DNA from: CAZQNF01 sp964403325
GTDB taxonomy: Bacteria; Patescibacteriota; Patescibacteriia; Magasanikbacterales; GWA2-37-8
Assembly: GCA_964403325.1 (NCBI GenBank)
Contig: CAYOFO010000049.1
Span: 1-8,654, forward strand
Direction of reading: 5' to 3'
DNA length: 8,654 nt
The position numbers were made by a program, and so were the translations under genes. Positions 1 through 5,545 of this stretch are shown piece by piece; the first letter of the stretch is position 1; each line of letters begins with the position of its first letter. The notes beneath the pieces were generated by a model. It saw nothing but the letters and a program-made list of their open reading frames with translations. It did not search any database and was not told where the DNA came from.

Positions 1-2
1 TC

Positions 3-1367
3 CTCTTCTTTTCTACTGAAAGCAAAGAAAAACCACGAGAACTCATTTACCAAGAGCACTTTACCCGGCACAAAGAAGGATTTGTGCTGCCCGAAGTGGT
101 AGAACTGATGGAAAAAGCTCAAGACAAAGTTATTCGCGCGGCATACACCGGGCCATTTGCTATTTCCGGGCCGGCTGGTTCCGGCAAAACCACACTCGCC
201 TTGCACCGAGTTGCCTATCTCATCCAATCACCGGAAACCATGGAGTTTTTTTCTCCGGAAAGTATTCTGGTAATGGTGCAGGATCTTGGTACCAAAAAAT
301 ATTTTTCCCAGCTATTGCCGGATCTGGGTATTAAAGGGGTTGCGATTGTGACATTTTCAGAGTGGGCTTGCGGTATTTTACAATTGGAAAATTATGTATA
401 TATTTCCGATTATCGGCAGTTCGACAAACATAGAATTTTATACGAATATGCCAAACTGCAGGCACTGCGTAATCTGCATAATTTTTCTTTTAGTAAAAAT
501 ATTTACGCGGAGTTACAAAAAATATACTCAGCATTTTTTTCGGCCGAACAAATGGCCATATTAAACTGGCAAAAAAAAGAAAAATCGCTCGATCGGTTTG
601 ATCTGACGATTTTACTGCAATTAAAACAAAAACAAGATGATGGTTTTAGTGTTGCTAAAGAATACTACCAAGAAATGACCAACGGAACGTATCGTAAACG
701 CAAAAGCTCTTTTCCGGTTCAGTATAACCTGGCAGTGATTGATGAATTTCAAAACTATTTGCCCGAACAACTGGCATTGATCAATGTATGCATGAACAAA
801 CGCTTGCAATCGATTGTCTACGTGGGCGATCTGGCTCAACAAACGCAGCTTGGCACCATTCGTTCCTGGGAAAGTGCCGGAATTAACGTAACCCCGGAAC
901 GCTGGGTAAACTTGCAGAAAGTCTATCGCAACACCAAAGAAATTCTGAACTACATCAAAAACTTAGGCTACAGTGTAGCCATTCCTGAACAAATTAAGAG
1001 CGGCGAACCGGTGCAAGAAACTGTCTGCAAAAATATTCAAGAAGAAATAAGCTACGTTTCCGAACACCTGAATAATGATTCAGAGAAGACGTTTGGTATT
1101 TTAGCCCGGCACAAAGATTATTTAACCGATTTTAAAGAGCAATTTCCACAATTAAACGTACACTGTTTAAGCTATTACGAAGCGCAAGGTGTAGAATTTG
1201 ATGAAGTTTTTATAGTGGGATTTGGTCAATCTGATGTTAAAGAAAATATATCTGATCCAAAACTTCTGGAAGAACTCCGAGCTATTGAAAAAGATTTGCT
1301 CTATGTAGCACTAACGCGGGCAATGTCGAGATTGCATGTACTCAGACCAGCAAAACTTGGAAGATAA
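3..1367 (+). CDS. HelD/UvrD-like superfamily 1 helicase, 5' end cut by window edge
   Basis: ATP-dependent SF1 helicase or translocase, closest in motif style to HelD, the family that removes stalled RNA polymerase from DNA. Visible motifs: Walker A GPAGSGKT (about 168-191) followed by ALHRVAYL, a run typical of HelD proteins; Walker B VIDEFQ (about 735-752); motif III GDLAQQ (about 825-842); motif IV VYRNT (about 921-935); motif V EAQGVEF (about 1179-1199); motif VI YVALTRAM with the arginine finger (about 1302-1325). Between motif I and Walker B lies a helical, Lys/Gln-rich insertion. The frame stays open to the left edge with protein-like sequence, so the GTG at 84 is an internal valine and the true start lies upstream. 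Motif V has Gln where Lys is usual (EAKG). HelD proper, a NERD-type helicase or another UvrD paralogue remain possible; the helicase call is firm, the HelD subfamily less so. It ends in TAA just after motif VI, as the family does. Confidence 0.88.
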   Translation, partial: LFFSTESKEKPRELIYQEHFTRHKEGFVLPEVVELMEKAQDKVIRAAYTGPFAISGPAGSGKTTLALHRVAYLIQSPETMEFFSPESILVMVQDLGTKKYFSQLLPDLGIKGVAIVTFSEWACGILQLENYVYISDYRQFDKHRILYEYAKLQALRNLHNFSFSKNIYAELQKIYSAFFSAEQMAILNWQKKEKSLDRFDLTILLQLKQKQDDGFSVAKEYYQEMTNGTYRKRKSSFPVQYNLAVIDEFQNYLPEQLALINVCMNKRLQSIVYVGDLAQQTQLGTIRSWESAGINVTPERWVNLQKVYRNTKEILNYIKNLGYSVAIPEQIKSGEPVQETVCKNIQEEISYVSEHLNNDSEKTFGILARHKDYLTDFKEQFPQLNVHCLSYYEAQGVEFDEVFIVGFGQSDVKENISDPKLLEELRAIEKDLLYVALTRAMSRLHVLRPAKLGR

Positions 1368-1391
1368 TAAAAACCAGCAATCTTTTACAAA

Positions 1392-1523
1392 CTATCTGAA
1401 CCAACCTTTTTCTTCCGATAATACACCTACTAATAAAGCACAACGACTTTCTATTCTCGCATCATGAAAAAAAATTCTAGAAAAATGATTTCGCTGTACT
1501 GTTGATCTATCAGACATACCCAA
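1392..1523 (-). CDS. possible small protein of 41-43 aa in the gap after the helicase
   Basis: This small reading frame runs on the minus strand, convergent to the helicase gene. From ATG (1515-1517) it gives 41 residues, MSDRSTVQRNHF to EEKGWFR, with a TAG stop. From TTG (1521-1523) it gives 43. An AGGAG sequence (1532-1536) lies 8 bases before the TTG and 14 before the ATG, so the TTG fits better. A sigma70-like promoter lies at the right distance upstream (separate entry). The peptide is Arg-rich with a short hydrophobic run CALLVGVL. I recognise no family. In AT-rich DNA such an ORF can occur by chance. What raises it above noise is the combination of promoter, ribosome binding site and ORF in correct order, in a window where Shine-Dalgarno sequences are otherwise almost absent. 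A non-coding RNA is the alternative. Confidence 0.28.
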   Translation of the reverse strand: MGMSDRSTVQRNHFSRIFFHDARIESRCALLVGVLSEEKGWFR

Positions 1524-1550
1524 TTACTTTTCTCCTATAGCAATCCAAAA

Positions 1551-1579
1551 ATTATCGCTATTTATTTCCTAACCATCAA
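1551..1579 (-). promoter_or_regulatory. putative sigma70-type promoter for the small ORF
   Basis: On the minus strand, TTGATG (1574-1579, 4 of 6 to TTGACA) and GATAAT (1551-1556, 5 of 6 to TATAAT) are separated by exactly 17 bases. Transcription would start near 1544, giving a leader of about 20 bases that contains AGGAG. Promoter-like matches are common in AT-rich DNA, so the spacing and the downstream ribosome binding site are the main support. Confidence 0.35.
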
Positions 1580-1642
1580 TCGTTTTTTTGTTTAAAAAAT
1601 TTATACTAATTTTCATTGTCTTTTACAGATTTCGTAAAAAAC

Positions 1643-1688
1643 AAATTAGGATAGCAGTTTTTCTTGTAAGCTTCTTGAAATTAGGATA
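1643..1688. repeat. 11-base direct repeat pair AAATTAGGATA
   Basis: AAATTAGGATA occurs at 1643-1653 and again at 1678-1688, 35 bases apart start to start. The second copy overlaps the proposed -10 box of the promoter ahead of the 1726 gene, and the first ends 10 bases before the -35 box. That placement suits an operator, but no regulator is identifiable here. Confidence 0.4.
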
Positions 1689-1692
1689 AAAT
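1664..1692 (+). promoter_or_regulatory. putative sigma70-type promoter for the gene at 1726
   Basis: TTGTAA (1664-1669, 4 of 6) and TAAAAT (1687-1692, 5 of 6) are separated by 17 bases. The expected start near 1699 leaves a leader of about 27 bases before the ATG at 1726. A competing -35, TTGAAA at 1675-1680, has only a poor -10 partner. Confidence 0.38.
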
Positions 1693-1725
1693 TATCATAA
1701 TAAAAATATTGCCATTTCATGGAAA

Positions 1726-2808
1726 ATGCCATGCTTTACTATTTTTAAAACTTTTATGCAAGGACTCTTTAAAATCTTTGAAACCCGACTAACACCAGAA
1801 AGAATACTAGAACTCAAAAGAAAACAAGCGACTGAAATAATAAAAATTTTTGTTGACCCTAAACCTCCTTGTTCAGACGAAGATTATGGACCTGTGTTGA
1901 TTTTAAGAGGAATGGAAGACCAAGAATTATCTGAAATGGCAGAATTGATTCGTCCAAACCTCGCCGCATTAGAGCGAGAAAAATTGAAAGACCGACTTAT
2001 CATTATTATCAAATATTTTACCGCAGTACCTCACAAACTTTCAGAAAATCTCTCTGGTTTACGCACTCTTATTGAAGCAAGTGAAGACGAATGGTCAGAC
2101 ATTATAAGAGAAGCATTTATACAAATGCTCAAAAGTGAATCTACAGAATATTTTCACGGGCTTATTCACTTGGCTGAGGCCACCTCTTTGACCGATCAGT
2201 TGCAAAATGATCCTCTCCTTCGCACTCTCGGAGTAGCTTGCGCAAAAGAATATGTTGCACACACAAATAACGTATTAGCAGTTGATCGTGACGATGCATA
2301 TTATGATGAAAACTCAACAACACTTTTAGAACGATTTTCAAACGTATTTGCGCTTACATCGGCTGACGTAAAAACTAACGGTGTTGATAAACTCTTTCTT
2401 GACCAAGCTAAAGCCATGGCGGAAGATTGGATATGTGCTGTTAACCCTGAGTATCGCTCACAAATAGAAGAAAGACTAGCTCGACTTAGTAGCCAAGGCC
2501 ACTCGTCTGATGAAATTTTTTCTCCGGCAGAGGGCGAGTTTTATCGGGTAGTAGGAAGGCTCAAAGGCAAAGAAGACTATAACACAGCAGCTACCCATAT
2601 AAAAAAGGTAAACACCCAATGTTATAAACTTTTTACGCTCGCAGAGTGCTGGGATTTAGAGGAAGAACTAAGAACTATACTATCACCTAAACTAGAAGCG
2701 ATGGCAAAAATTGGACCGGAACAAAATGATTTTGCCCAGCTCCTTGCTAGTAATTTTGACATCAAGCTACCGAAAGACACTCCGCAATCACAAAAATTTA
2801 AAAATTAG
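1726..2808 (+). CDS. hypothetical all-helical cytoplasmic protein, 360 aa
   Basis: I do not recognise this protein. It has no signal peptide, no membrane segment, no P-loop and no Cys/His metal cluster. The sequence reads as a string of amphipathic helices rich in Glu, Lys and Leu: about 23-43 (LTPERILELKRKQ), 64-100 including the hydrophobic run LIIIIKYF, 104-136, and 297-329. The middle has an acidic patch around residues 187-197 (DRDDAYYDE). Overall it resembles helical-repeat or adaptor proteins, but I can assign no family. The start is uncertain: the ATG at 1726 has only a GGA close by, and Met11 at 1756 is the alternative. It is the only complete plus-strand gene beyond the helicase and is separated from it by about 360 bases, so it is probably transcribed alone. 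It ends in TAG while all other visible genes end in TAA. It could be a lineage-specific or acquired gene. Confidence 0.75.
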   Translation: MPCFTIFKTFMQGLFKIFETRLTPERILELKRKQATEIIKIFVDPKPPCSDEDYGPVLILRGMEDQELSEMAELIRPNLAALEREKLKDRLIIIIKYFTAVPHKLSENLSGLRTLIEASEDEWSDIIREAFIQMLKSESTEYFHGLIHLAEATSLTDQLQNDPLLRTLGVACAKEYVAHTNNVLAVDRDDAYYDENSTTLLERFSNVFALTSADVKTNGVDKLFLDQAKAMAEDWICAVNPEYRSQIEERLARLSSQGHSSDEIFSPAEGEFYRVVGRLKGKEDYNTAATHIKKVNTQCYKLFTLAECWDLEEELRTILSPKLEAMAKIGPEQNDFAQLLASNFDIKLPKDTPQSQKFKN

Positions 2809-2834
2809 ACAAAATTTTTTCTCTTAGATCTTCC

Positions 2835-2861
2835 AAATTTGAACTAATATTGAGCAAATTT
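2835..2861. repeat. AT-rich inverted repeat between convergent genes
   Basis: AAATTTG (2835-2841) and CAAATTT (2855-2861) could form a 7-bp stem with a 13-base loop in the 80-base gap between the two convergent genes. It has almost no GC and no U-tract right after it on either strand, so it is at best a weak bidirectional terminator. The A/T runs around 2790-2820 are also self-complementary but not convincing. Confidence 0.25.
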
Positions 2862-2888
2862 ATACTTCTATTCGCCTTCATAGGAAAA

Positions 2889-3620
2889 TTATTGCTTGGC
2901 TTTAAACCTCACAACACTGGAAACTTTGGTAAAGCTGTCAATCTGGAGCTGTGTTTTACCCCAATTGGCGTAAATTCCACTTGATGGCCCGCCATCTAAA
3001 TTAAGCACAAACGTAAATGGAATTTTGGTAGCGATAATTTGGTTCATAAACTCATAGAGGGTTGGCTGGTACGAAGTAACAGAAATAATGTATAGGTTAT
3101 TTTCTGCATCAATCCCGAGCGCTGTGCGACGGGCTTTTTTGCCGGAGTCGGTGGCAAGTGCTGCTTGGCTATTTTTAATAAGAAACGGATAACTTTGCAA
3201 GGCAAAATCGAGGGATTCATTATTTTTGACCGGGCTTACTGCCAGATCACGAATAGAAGTTAGATTGTTTGTAACAGCAATGAGACCAGTTTTATTTTGA
3301 TCAAACATTCTTTTACCAATCCTATTTTTGTTTATTATAAGCAATCCGGATGGCGTATAATCGGTATCAAAGTATGCCCCATTTATAACAATCCCTTGTC
3401 CGTCATTTTTCCATTCGGAAATAAATTTTCCTTGGGGATCATACTCAATTTGGGCAGCAAACGAATCATGCTCGAGTTTTATAATCGTTGGCGCATTTAC
3501 TGGTTCAGGAGCTTGTTCTCTAACTACTGGTGCAGATACAGATTCGGTGTTCTTAAAAATTGTTGATCCACAATCAGAAACGAGTAAGATAAAGAAAAAT
3601 ATGAGGTAAATTTTGTGCAT
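2889..3620 (-). CDS. exported phosphodiester glycosidase (NAGPA/DUF2233-like)
   Basis: This is an exported protein with a phosphodiester glycosidase domain, related to the uncovering enzyme NAGPA that removes GlcNAc-1-phosphodiester groups. Family motifs appear in order: NGAYFD at residues 80-85; RRTALGID at 164-171; and the signature LNLDGGPSSG at 206-215, which carries the catalytic-region Asp and Gly residues. The N-terminus MHKIYLIFFFILLVSDCGS is a signal peptide. Cys17 could be lipidated, but the lipobox VSDC has Asp at -1, which is not consensus, so the protein may be anchored or simply secreted. A Pro/Glu-rich linker (about 24-48) separates the anchor from the domain. At 243 aa the length fits a single-domain member. 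In bacteria these enzymes are thought to act on envelope or extracellular glycopolymers; the substrate here is unknown. The gene follows the 184-aa gene by 48 bases and may share its transcript. I see no Shine-Dalgarno sequence. Confidence 0.85.
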   Translation of the reverse strand: MHKIYLIFFFILLVSDCGSTIFKNTESVSAPVVREQAPEPVNAPTIIKLEHDSFAAQIEYDPQGKFISEWKNDGQGIVINGAYFDTDYTPSGLLIINKNRIGKRMFDQNKTGLIAVTNNLTSIRDLAVSPVKNNESLDFALQSYPFLIKNSQAALATDSGKKARRTALGIDAENNLYIISVTSYQPTLYEFMNQIIATKIPFTFVLNLDGGPSSGIYANWGKTQLQIDSFTKVSSVVRFKAKQ

Positions 3621-3668
3621 GTAAAAATTGGATTTGTCTATTTAACTTTTAAACCTTAACGAAACAAC

Positions 3669-4223
3669 TTATTTATTTTTTAATGCTTGTCGATAAATAG
3701 TAGGGGTATTCTTTTTAAGAAGGTTCGCCCAATTCTTCATTACCAAAAACTCGTCTGCCCAATGATCACGCGACATGGCAAATTCAAGAGGTATACCACG
3801 CATTTTTGGTCTTTTATCATCAGATAAAACCAAACGGTTTACAAAAGCTTTGATAGCAGTTTCAGGAAATCCCATGAGTTTTCCAAAAATTTTATGATCA
3901 TTTTTGTTTAAAACATCTTTTGCTAATAATTTTGCCAAAGTTTTAACAAGGCTTATTTTTTTTGATACCGCCAAAATAACTTGAACTTTTAACTGGTCCC
4001 TAACAGCATCTTTAGGCTTAACTGAGACTGCTTTTAAGCCGTATTTTTTAAGTAATAAAAGTATTTGTTTAGGATCAGAATCTTTGAATCGTATATCCAG
4101 GTCTGCAGCCGGTTTAGCGCCCAGTAGCACTAAAACGAGCTCGGCTTTAACAAATCCACGCAAGCGTAATTTTTGCACATCTTTTAAAGCCTTTTTAATA
4201 TCAAAATTAGATACTATTTTCAT
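3669..4223 (-). CDS. hypothetical basic protein, 184 aa, near-leaderless
   Basis: I do not recognise a named family. The protein is Lys-rich, with no signal peptide. Residues 27-38 (KAELVLVLLGAK) are hydrophobic but too short and charged at the edges for a safe membrane segment, and are more likely a buried strand or helix. Two motifs look like the conserved core of some family: HKIFGKLMGFPETAIKAFV (110-128) and FAMSRDHWADEF (148-159), followed by a C-terminal helix ending near TPTIYRQ. The alternating alpha/beta pattern in 41-90 suggests a small mixed domain. The ATG lies about 10 bases beyond a good -10 box (4233-4238), so the mRNA would have almost no 5' leader, and no Shine-Dalgarno sequence is present. 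The promoter's -35 box sits in the terminator of the upstream tRNA gene. The gene ends 48 bases before the glycosidase gene, with which it may be co-transcribed. Confidence 0.75.
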   Translation of the reverse strand: MKIVSNFDIKKALKDVQKLRLRGFVKAELVLVLLGAKPAADLDIRFKDSDPKQILLLLKKYGLKAVSVKPKDAVRDQLKVQVILAVSKKISLVKTLAKLLAKDVLNKNDHKIFGKLMGFPETAIKAFVNRLVLSDDKRPKMRGIPLEFAMSRDHWADEFLVMKNWANLLKKNTPTIYRQALKNK

Positions 4224-4232
4224 AATAAATTT

Positions 4233-4261
4233 ATTGTAACAAACAAAAAACAGAGTGTAAA
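4233..4261 (-). promoter_or_regulatory. promoter of the 184-aa gene, overlapping the tRNA terminator
   Basis: On the minus strand TTTACA (4256-4261, 5 of 6 to TTGACA) and TACAAT (4233-4238, 5 of 6 to TATAAT) are separated by exactly 17 bases. Transcription should begin near 4226, about 3 bases before the ATG at 4223. The -35 box covers the loop and edges of the tRNA terminator hairpin, and the spacer contains its U-tract. Confidence 0.6.
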
Positions 4262-4266
4262 CTCTG
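4245..4266 (-). terminator. intrinsic terminator of the tRNA-Gly gene
   Basis: Read on the minus strand, CAGAGT, loop TTAC and ACTCTG form a perfect 6-bp hairpin (4251-4266), followed at once by six T (4245-4250) and then GTTTG. It begins 10 bases after the CCA end of the tRNA. This is the clearest intrinsic terminator in the window. Confidence 0.82.
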
Positions 4267-4276
4267 CTCTAAAACT

Positions 4277-4350
4277 TGGAGCGGGTAACGGGAATCGGAC
4301 CCGTAGCTTATCCTTGGGAAGGATACATATTACCACTATACTATACCCGC
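4277..4350 (-). tRNA. tRNA-Gly, anticodon CCC, with encoded CCA
   Basis: The minus strand folds into a full cloverleaf. The acceptor stem is GCGGGTA with TACCCGC (7 bp, no mismatch), then discriminator T and an encoded CCA (4277-4279). The D arm is GTAT, loop AGTGGTA, ATAT (one G-T pair), keeping G18-G19. The anticodon stem is TATCC with GGATA and the loop TTCCCAA, so the anticodon is CCC (4316-4318) and it reads GGG glycine codons. The T stem is ACGGG with CCCGT. The T loop is TCCGATT rather than the usual TTCGATT: position 55, normally U and pseudouridylated, is C. No convincing promoter lies in the 50 bases upstream, so the tRNA may be cut from a longer transcript of the upstream operon. 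A terminator follows. Confidence 0.95.
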
Positions 4351-4400
4351 GAAACAAAAGTTAAAATATGAAACTTGAGTTTTATATTTTCTTTGAGCGA

Positions 4401-4424
4401 GCGGGTATACAAACGTATACCCGC
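4401..4424 (-). other. perfect 10-bp hairpin copying the tRNA-Gly acceptor stem
   Basis: GCGGGTATAC, loop GTTT and GTATACCCGC form a perfect hairpin on the minus strand, 50 bases upstream of the tRNA. Its first nine bases equal the first nine of the tRNA (GCGGGTATA). Its 3' arm plus the next two bases (TACCCGCTC) equal the tRNA 3' end up to the first C of CCA. No U-tract follows, so it is not a standard terminator. It could be a tRNA remnant, a processing signal, or an element able to pair with the tRNA. Confidence 0.6.
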
Positions 4425-4430
4425 CAAATC

Positions 4431-4457
4431 AAGAGGAATAGCCCCGCTATTCCTCTT
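4431..4457 (-). terminator. strong 12-bp hairpin just after ppiC, probable transcript end
   Basis: AAGAGGAATAGC and GCTATTCCTCTT pair perfectly over 12 bp with a 3-base GGG loop (or a 5-base loop if the last pair opens). It begins 11 bases after the ppiC stop. The following bases, GATTTGG, are only a weak U-tract, so it may be a weak terminator or a structure protecting the mRNA 3' end. It stands 6 bases from the acceptor-like hairpin. Confidence 0.5.
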
Positions 4458-4468
4458 ATTTAAATACC

Positions 4469-5533
4469 TTATGGTTGAGCTGGAGTGGTTGTGTTTGCAG
4501 CTTCGCCAGCCATTTCATTCGCTATTTGAATGAATGGATTGTGAACTTTGAGATAGAGTTTAACTTTAGAATTTTTTACCGCTTCAACCATATACTGATC
4601 GAGGCTAGGGAAACGAAGTAAAATATGGCGAGCTTTCACCTGGTCAGCATTGATAGCTTTTCCACTAGCATCTTTGCTCTTTTCTGTGCGCTTGTCTTCT
4701 ACGTTAATAATGTGGTAGCCGTAAGAAGTTTCCACAAGTTGTGCTGATGTTTCGCCTTTTTTAAGAGCAAAAGCAGCGGTTTCAAATTGAGGAACCATTT
4801 CTCCTCGACCAAAATAACCGAGTTCTCCACCCTGCGAAGCGGTCCCGTCTTCACCATATTGCTTGGCGAGAGTTGCAAAATCAGCTCCGGCTTTTAATTG
4901 TTTTAGCACATCTTCGGCTTTGGCTCGAACCGCGTCTTTGGCCGCCTGATTGGTACTAAGAGTATCATTGAGTTTGTTTTGCAAAACATCCGGCATAATA
5001 ACCCGTTTCTCATAGGTGTCCATACTCCAACCAAACAATTGTTTTACCTGCTGTTCCGCCGCTTCTTTTGATCCAAATTTAGCTACAATCTGTTGGCGCA
5101 ACGGTGCCAAATCTTTATCTTCTACTTTCACTTCATATGTTTTAGCCGCCTGAGTGAGCAGAACATTGTTAGCCAAACGTATCATTACTTGATCAGACAA
5201 TTGCTCAGGAGTAAATTTTGCGCCAGCAGCTTGGGCTTGGGCAGAATTTTGCGCTAAAGTATTAGCTTTTAAATCAGTAACATAGTCCATATAATCAACA
5301 TACGCCCCGTTTATCTTAAACGCCGGCAAATGCAAAACTTTTGCTACCGCTAATGCCAAAGGATTTTGTGATTGATGAGCATACACTTGATACGTCCCCA
5401 CAGCTCCGATTGCAGCGAGTAAAATTACCACCAATACCGCAAAACCGATAATAAACGAATAAATGTTTTTATTCTTTTGTGCGGAAGTGGGCTGCGGCAC
5501 CGGAGCAGCGTTCATTTGAATAGCATTTTCCAT
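4469..5533 (-). CDS. membrane-anchored SurA/PpiC-like peptidyl-prolyl isomerase
   Basis: This is an exported foldase that catalyses cis-trans isomerisation of prolyl bonds in proteins outside the membrane. The start is taken as ATG at 5533 (354 aa); a TTG two codons upstream is possible but there is no ribosome binding site for either. Domains: a cytoplasmic Pro/Gln tail; a single membrane anchor at about 25-46; a SurA_N-type chaperone domain at about 72-185 (KINGAYVDYMDYV, then helical); a parvulin domain at about 194-282 (LKAGADFATLAKQYGEDG, GGELGYFGRGEMVPQFE, YGYHII); and a C-terminal tail after 335 ending in a Thr/Ala/Pro stretch. The parvulin domain lacks its usual first strand with the HIL motif. 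That strand (VKARHILL, His303) follows the domain instead, which looks like a circular permutation. It is the last gene of the envelope operon, 12 bases after the ftsB-like gene, and is followed by two hairpins. Confidence 0.9.
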   Translation of the reverse strand: MENAIQMNAAPVPQPTSAQKNKNIYSFIIGFAVLVVILLAAIGAVGTYQVYAHQSQNPLALAVAKVLHLPAFKINGAYVDYMDYVTDLKANTLAQNSAQAQAAGAKFTPEQLSDQVMIRLANNVLLTQAAKTYEVKVEDKDLAPLRQQIVAKFGSKEAAEQQVKQLFGWSMDTYEKRVIMPDVLQNKLNDTLSTNQAAKDAVRAKAEDVLKQLKAGADFATLAKQYGEDGTASQGGELGYFGRGEMVPQFETAAFALKKGETSAQLVETSYGYHIINVEDKRTEKSKDASGKAINADQVKARHILLRFPSLDQYMVEAVKNSKVKLYLKVHNPFIQIANEMAGEAANTTTPAQP

Positions 5534-5545
5534 AACCAAAAAATA

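Noticed and set aside
84..86. GTG at 84 as the start of the helicase gene.
   Set aside because: The same frame is open to the left edge with protein-like sequence, and helicases of this type have a longer region before the P-loop, so the gene is partial.
1336..1596. A plus-strand frame starting inside the helicase end that gives protein-like sequence (MYSDQQNLEDNKNQ, later FRCTVDLSDIPNYF) if two TGA codons are read through.
   Set aside because: It needs recoding of TGA, for which no gene here gives support, it has no ribosome binding site, and its second half is antisense to the better supported minus-strand small ORF.
4277..4424. tRNA-Gly as an attachment site of an integrated element, with the acceptor-like hairpin as the second att copy.
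   Set aside because: The matching pieces are only 9 bases, they flank 50 bases rather than an element, and no integrase or mobile gene is in the window.
4277..4457. A T-box riboswitch built from the tRNA-like hairpin and neighbouring stem.
   Set aside because: No T-box sequence, no specifier loop and no downstream aminoacyl-tRNA or amino-acid gene is present; the elements precede a tRNA instead.
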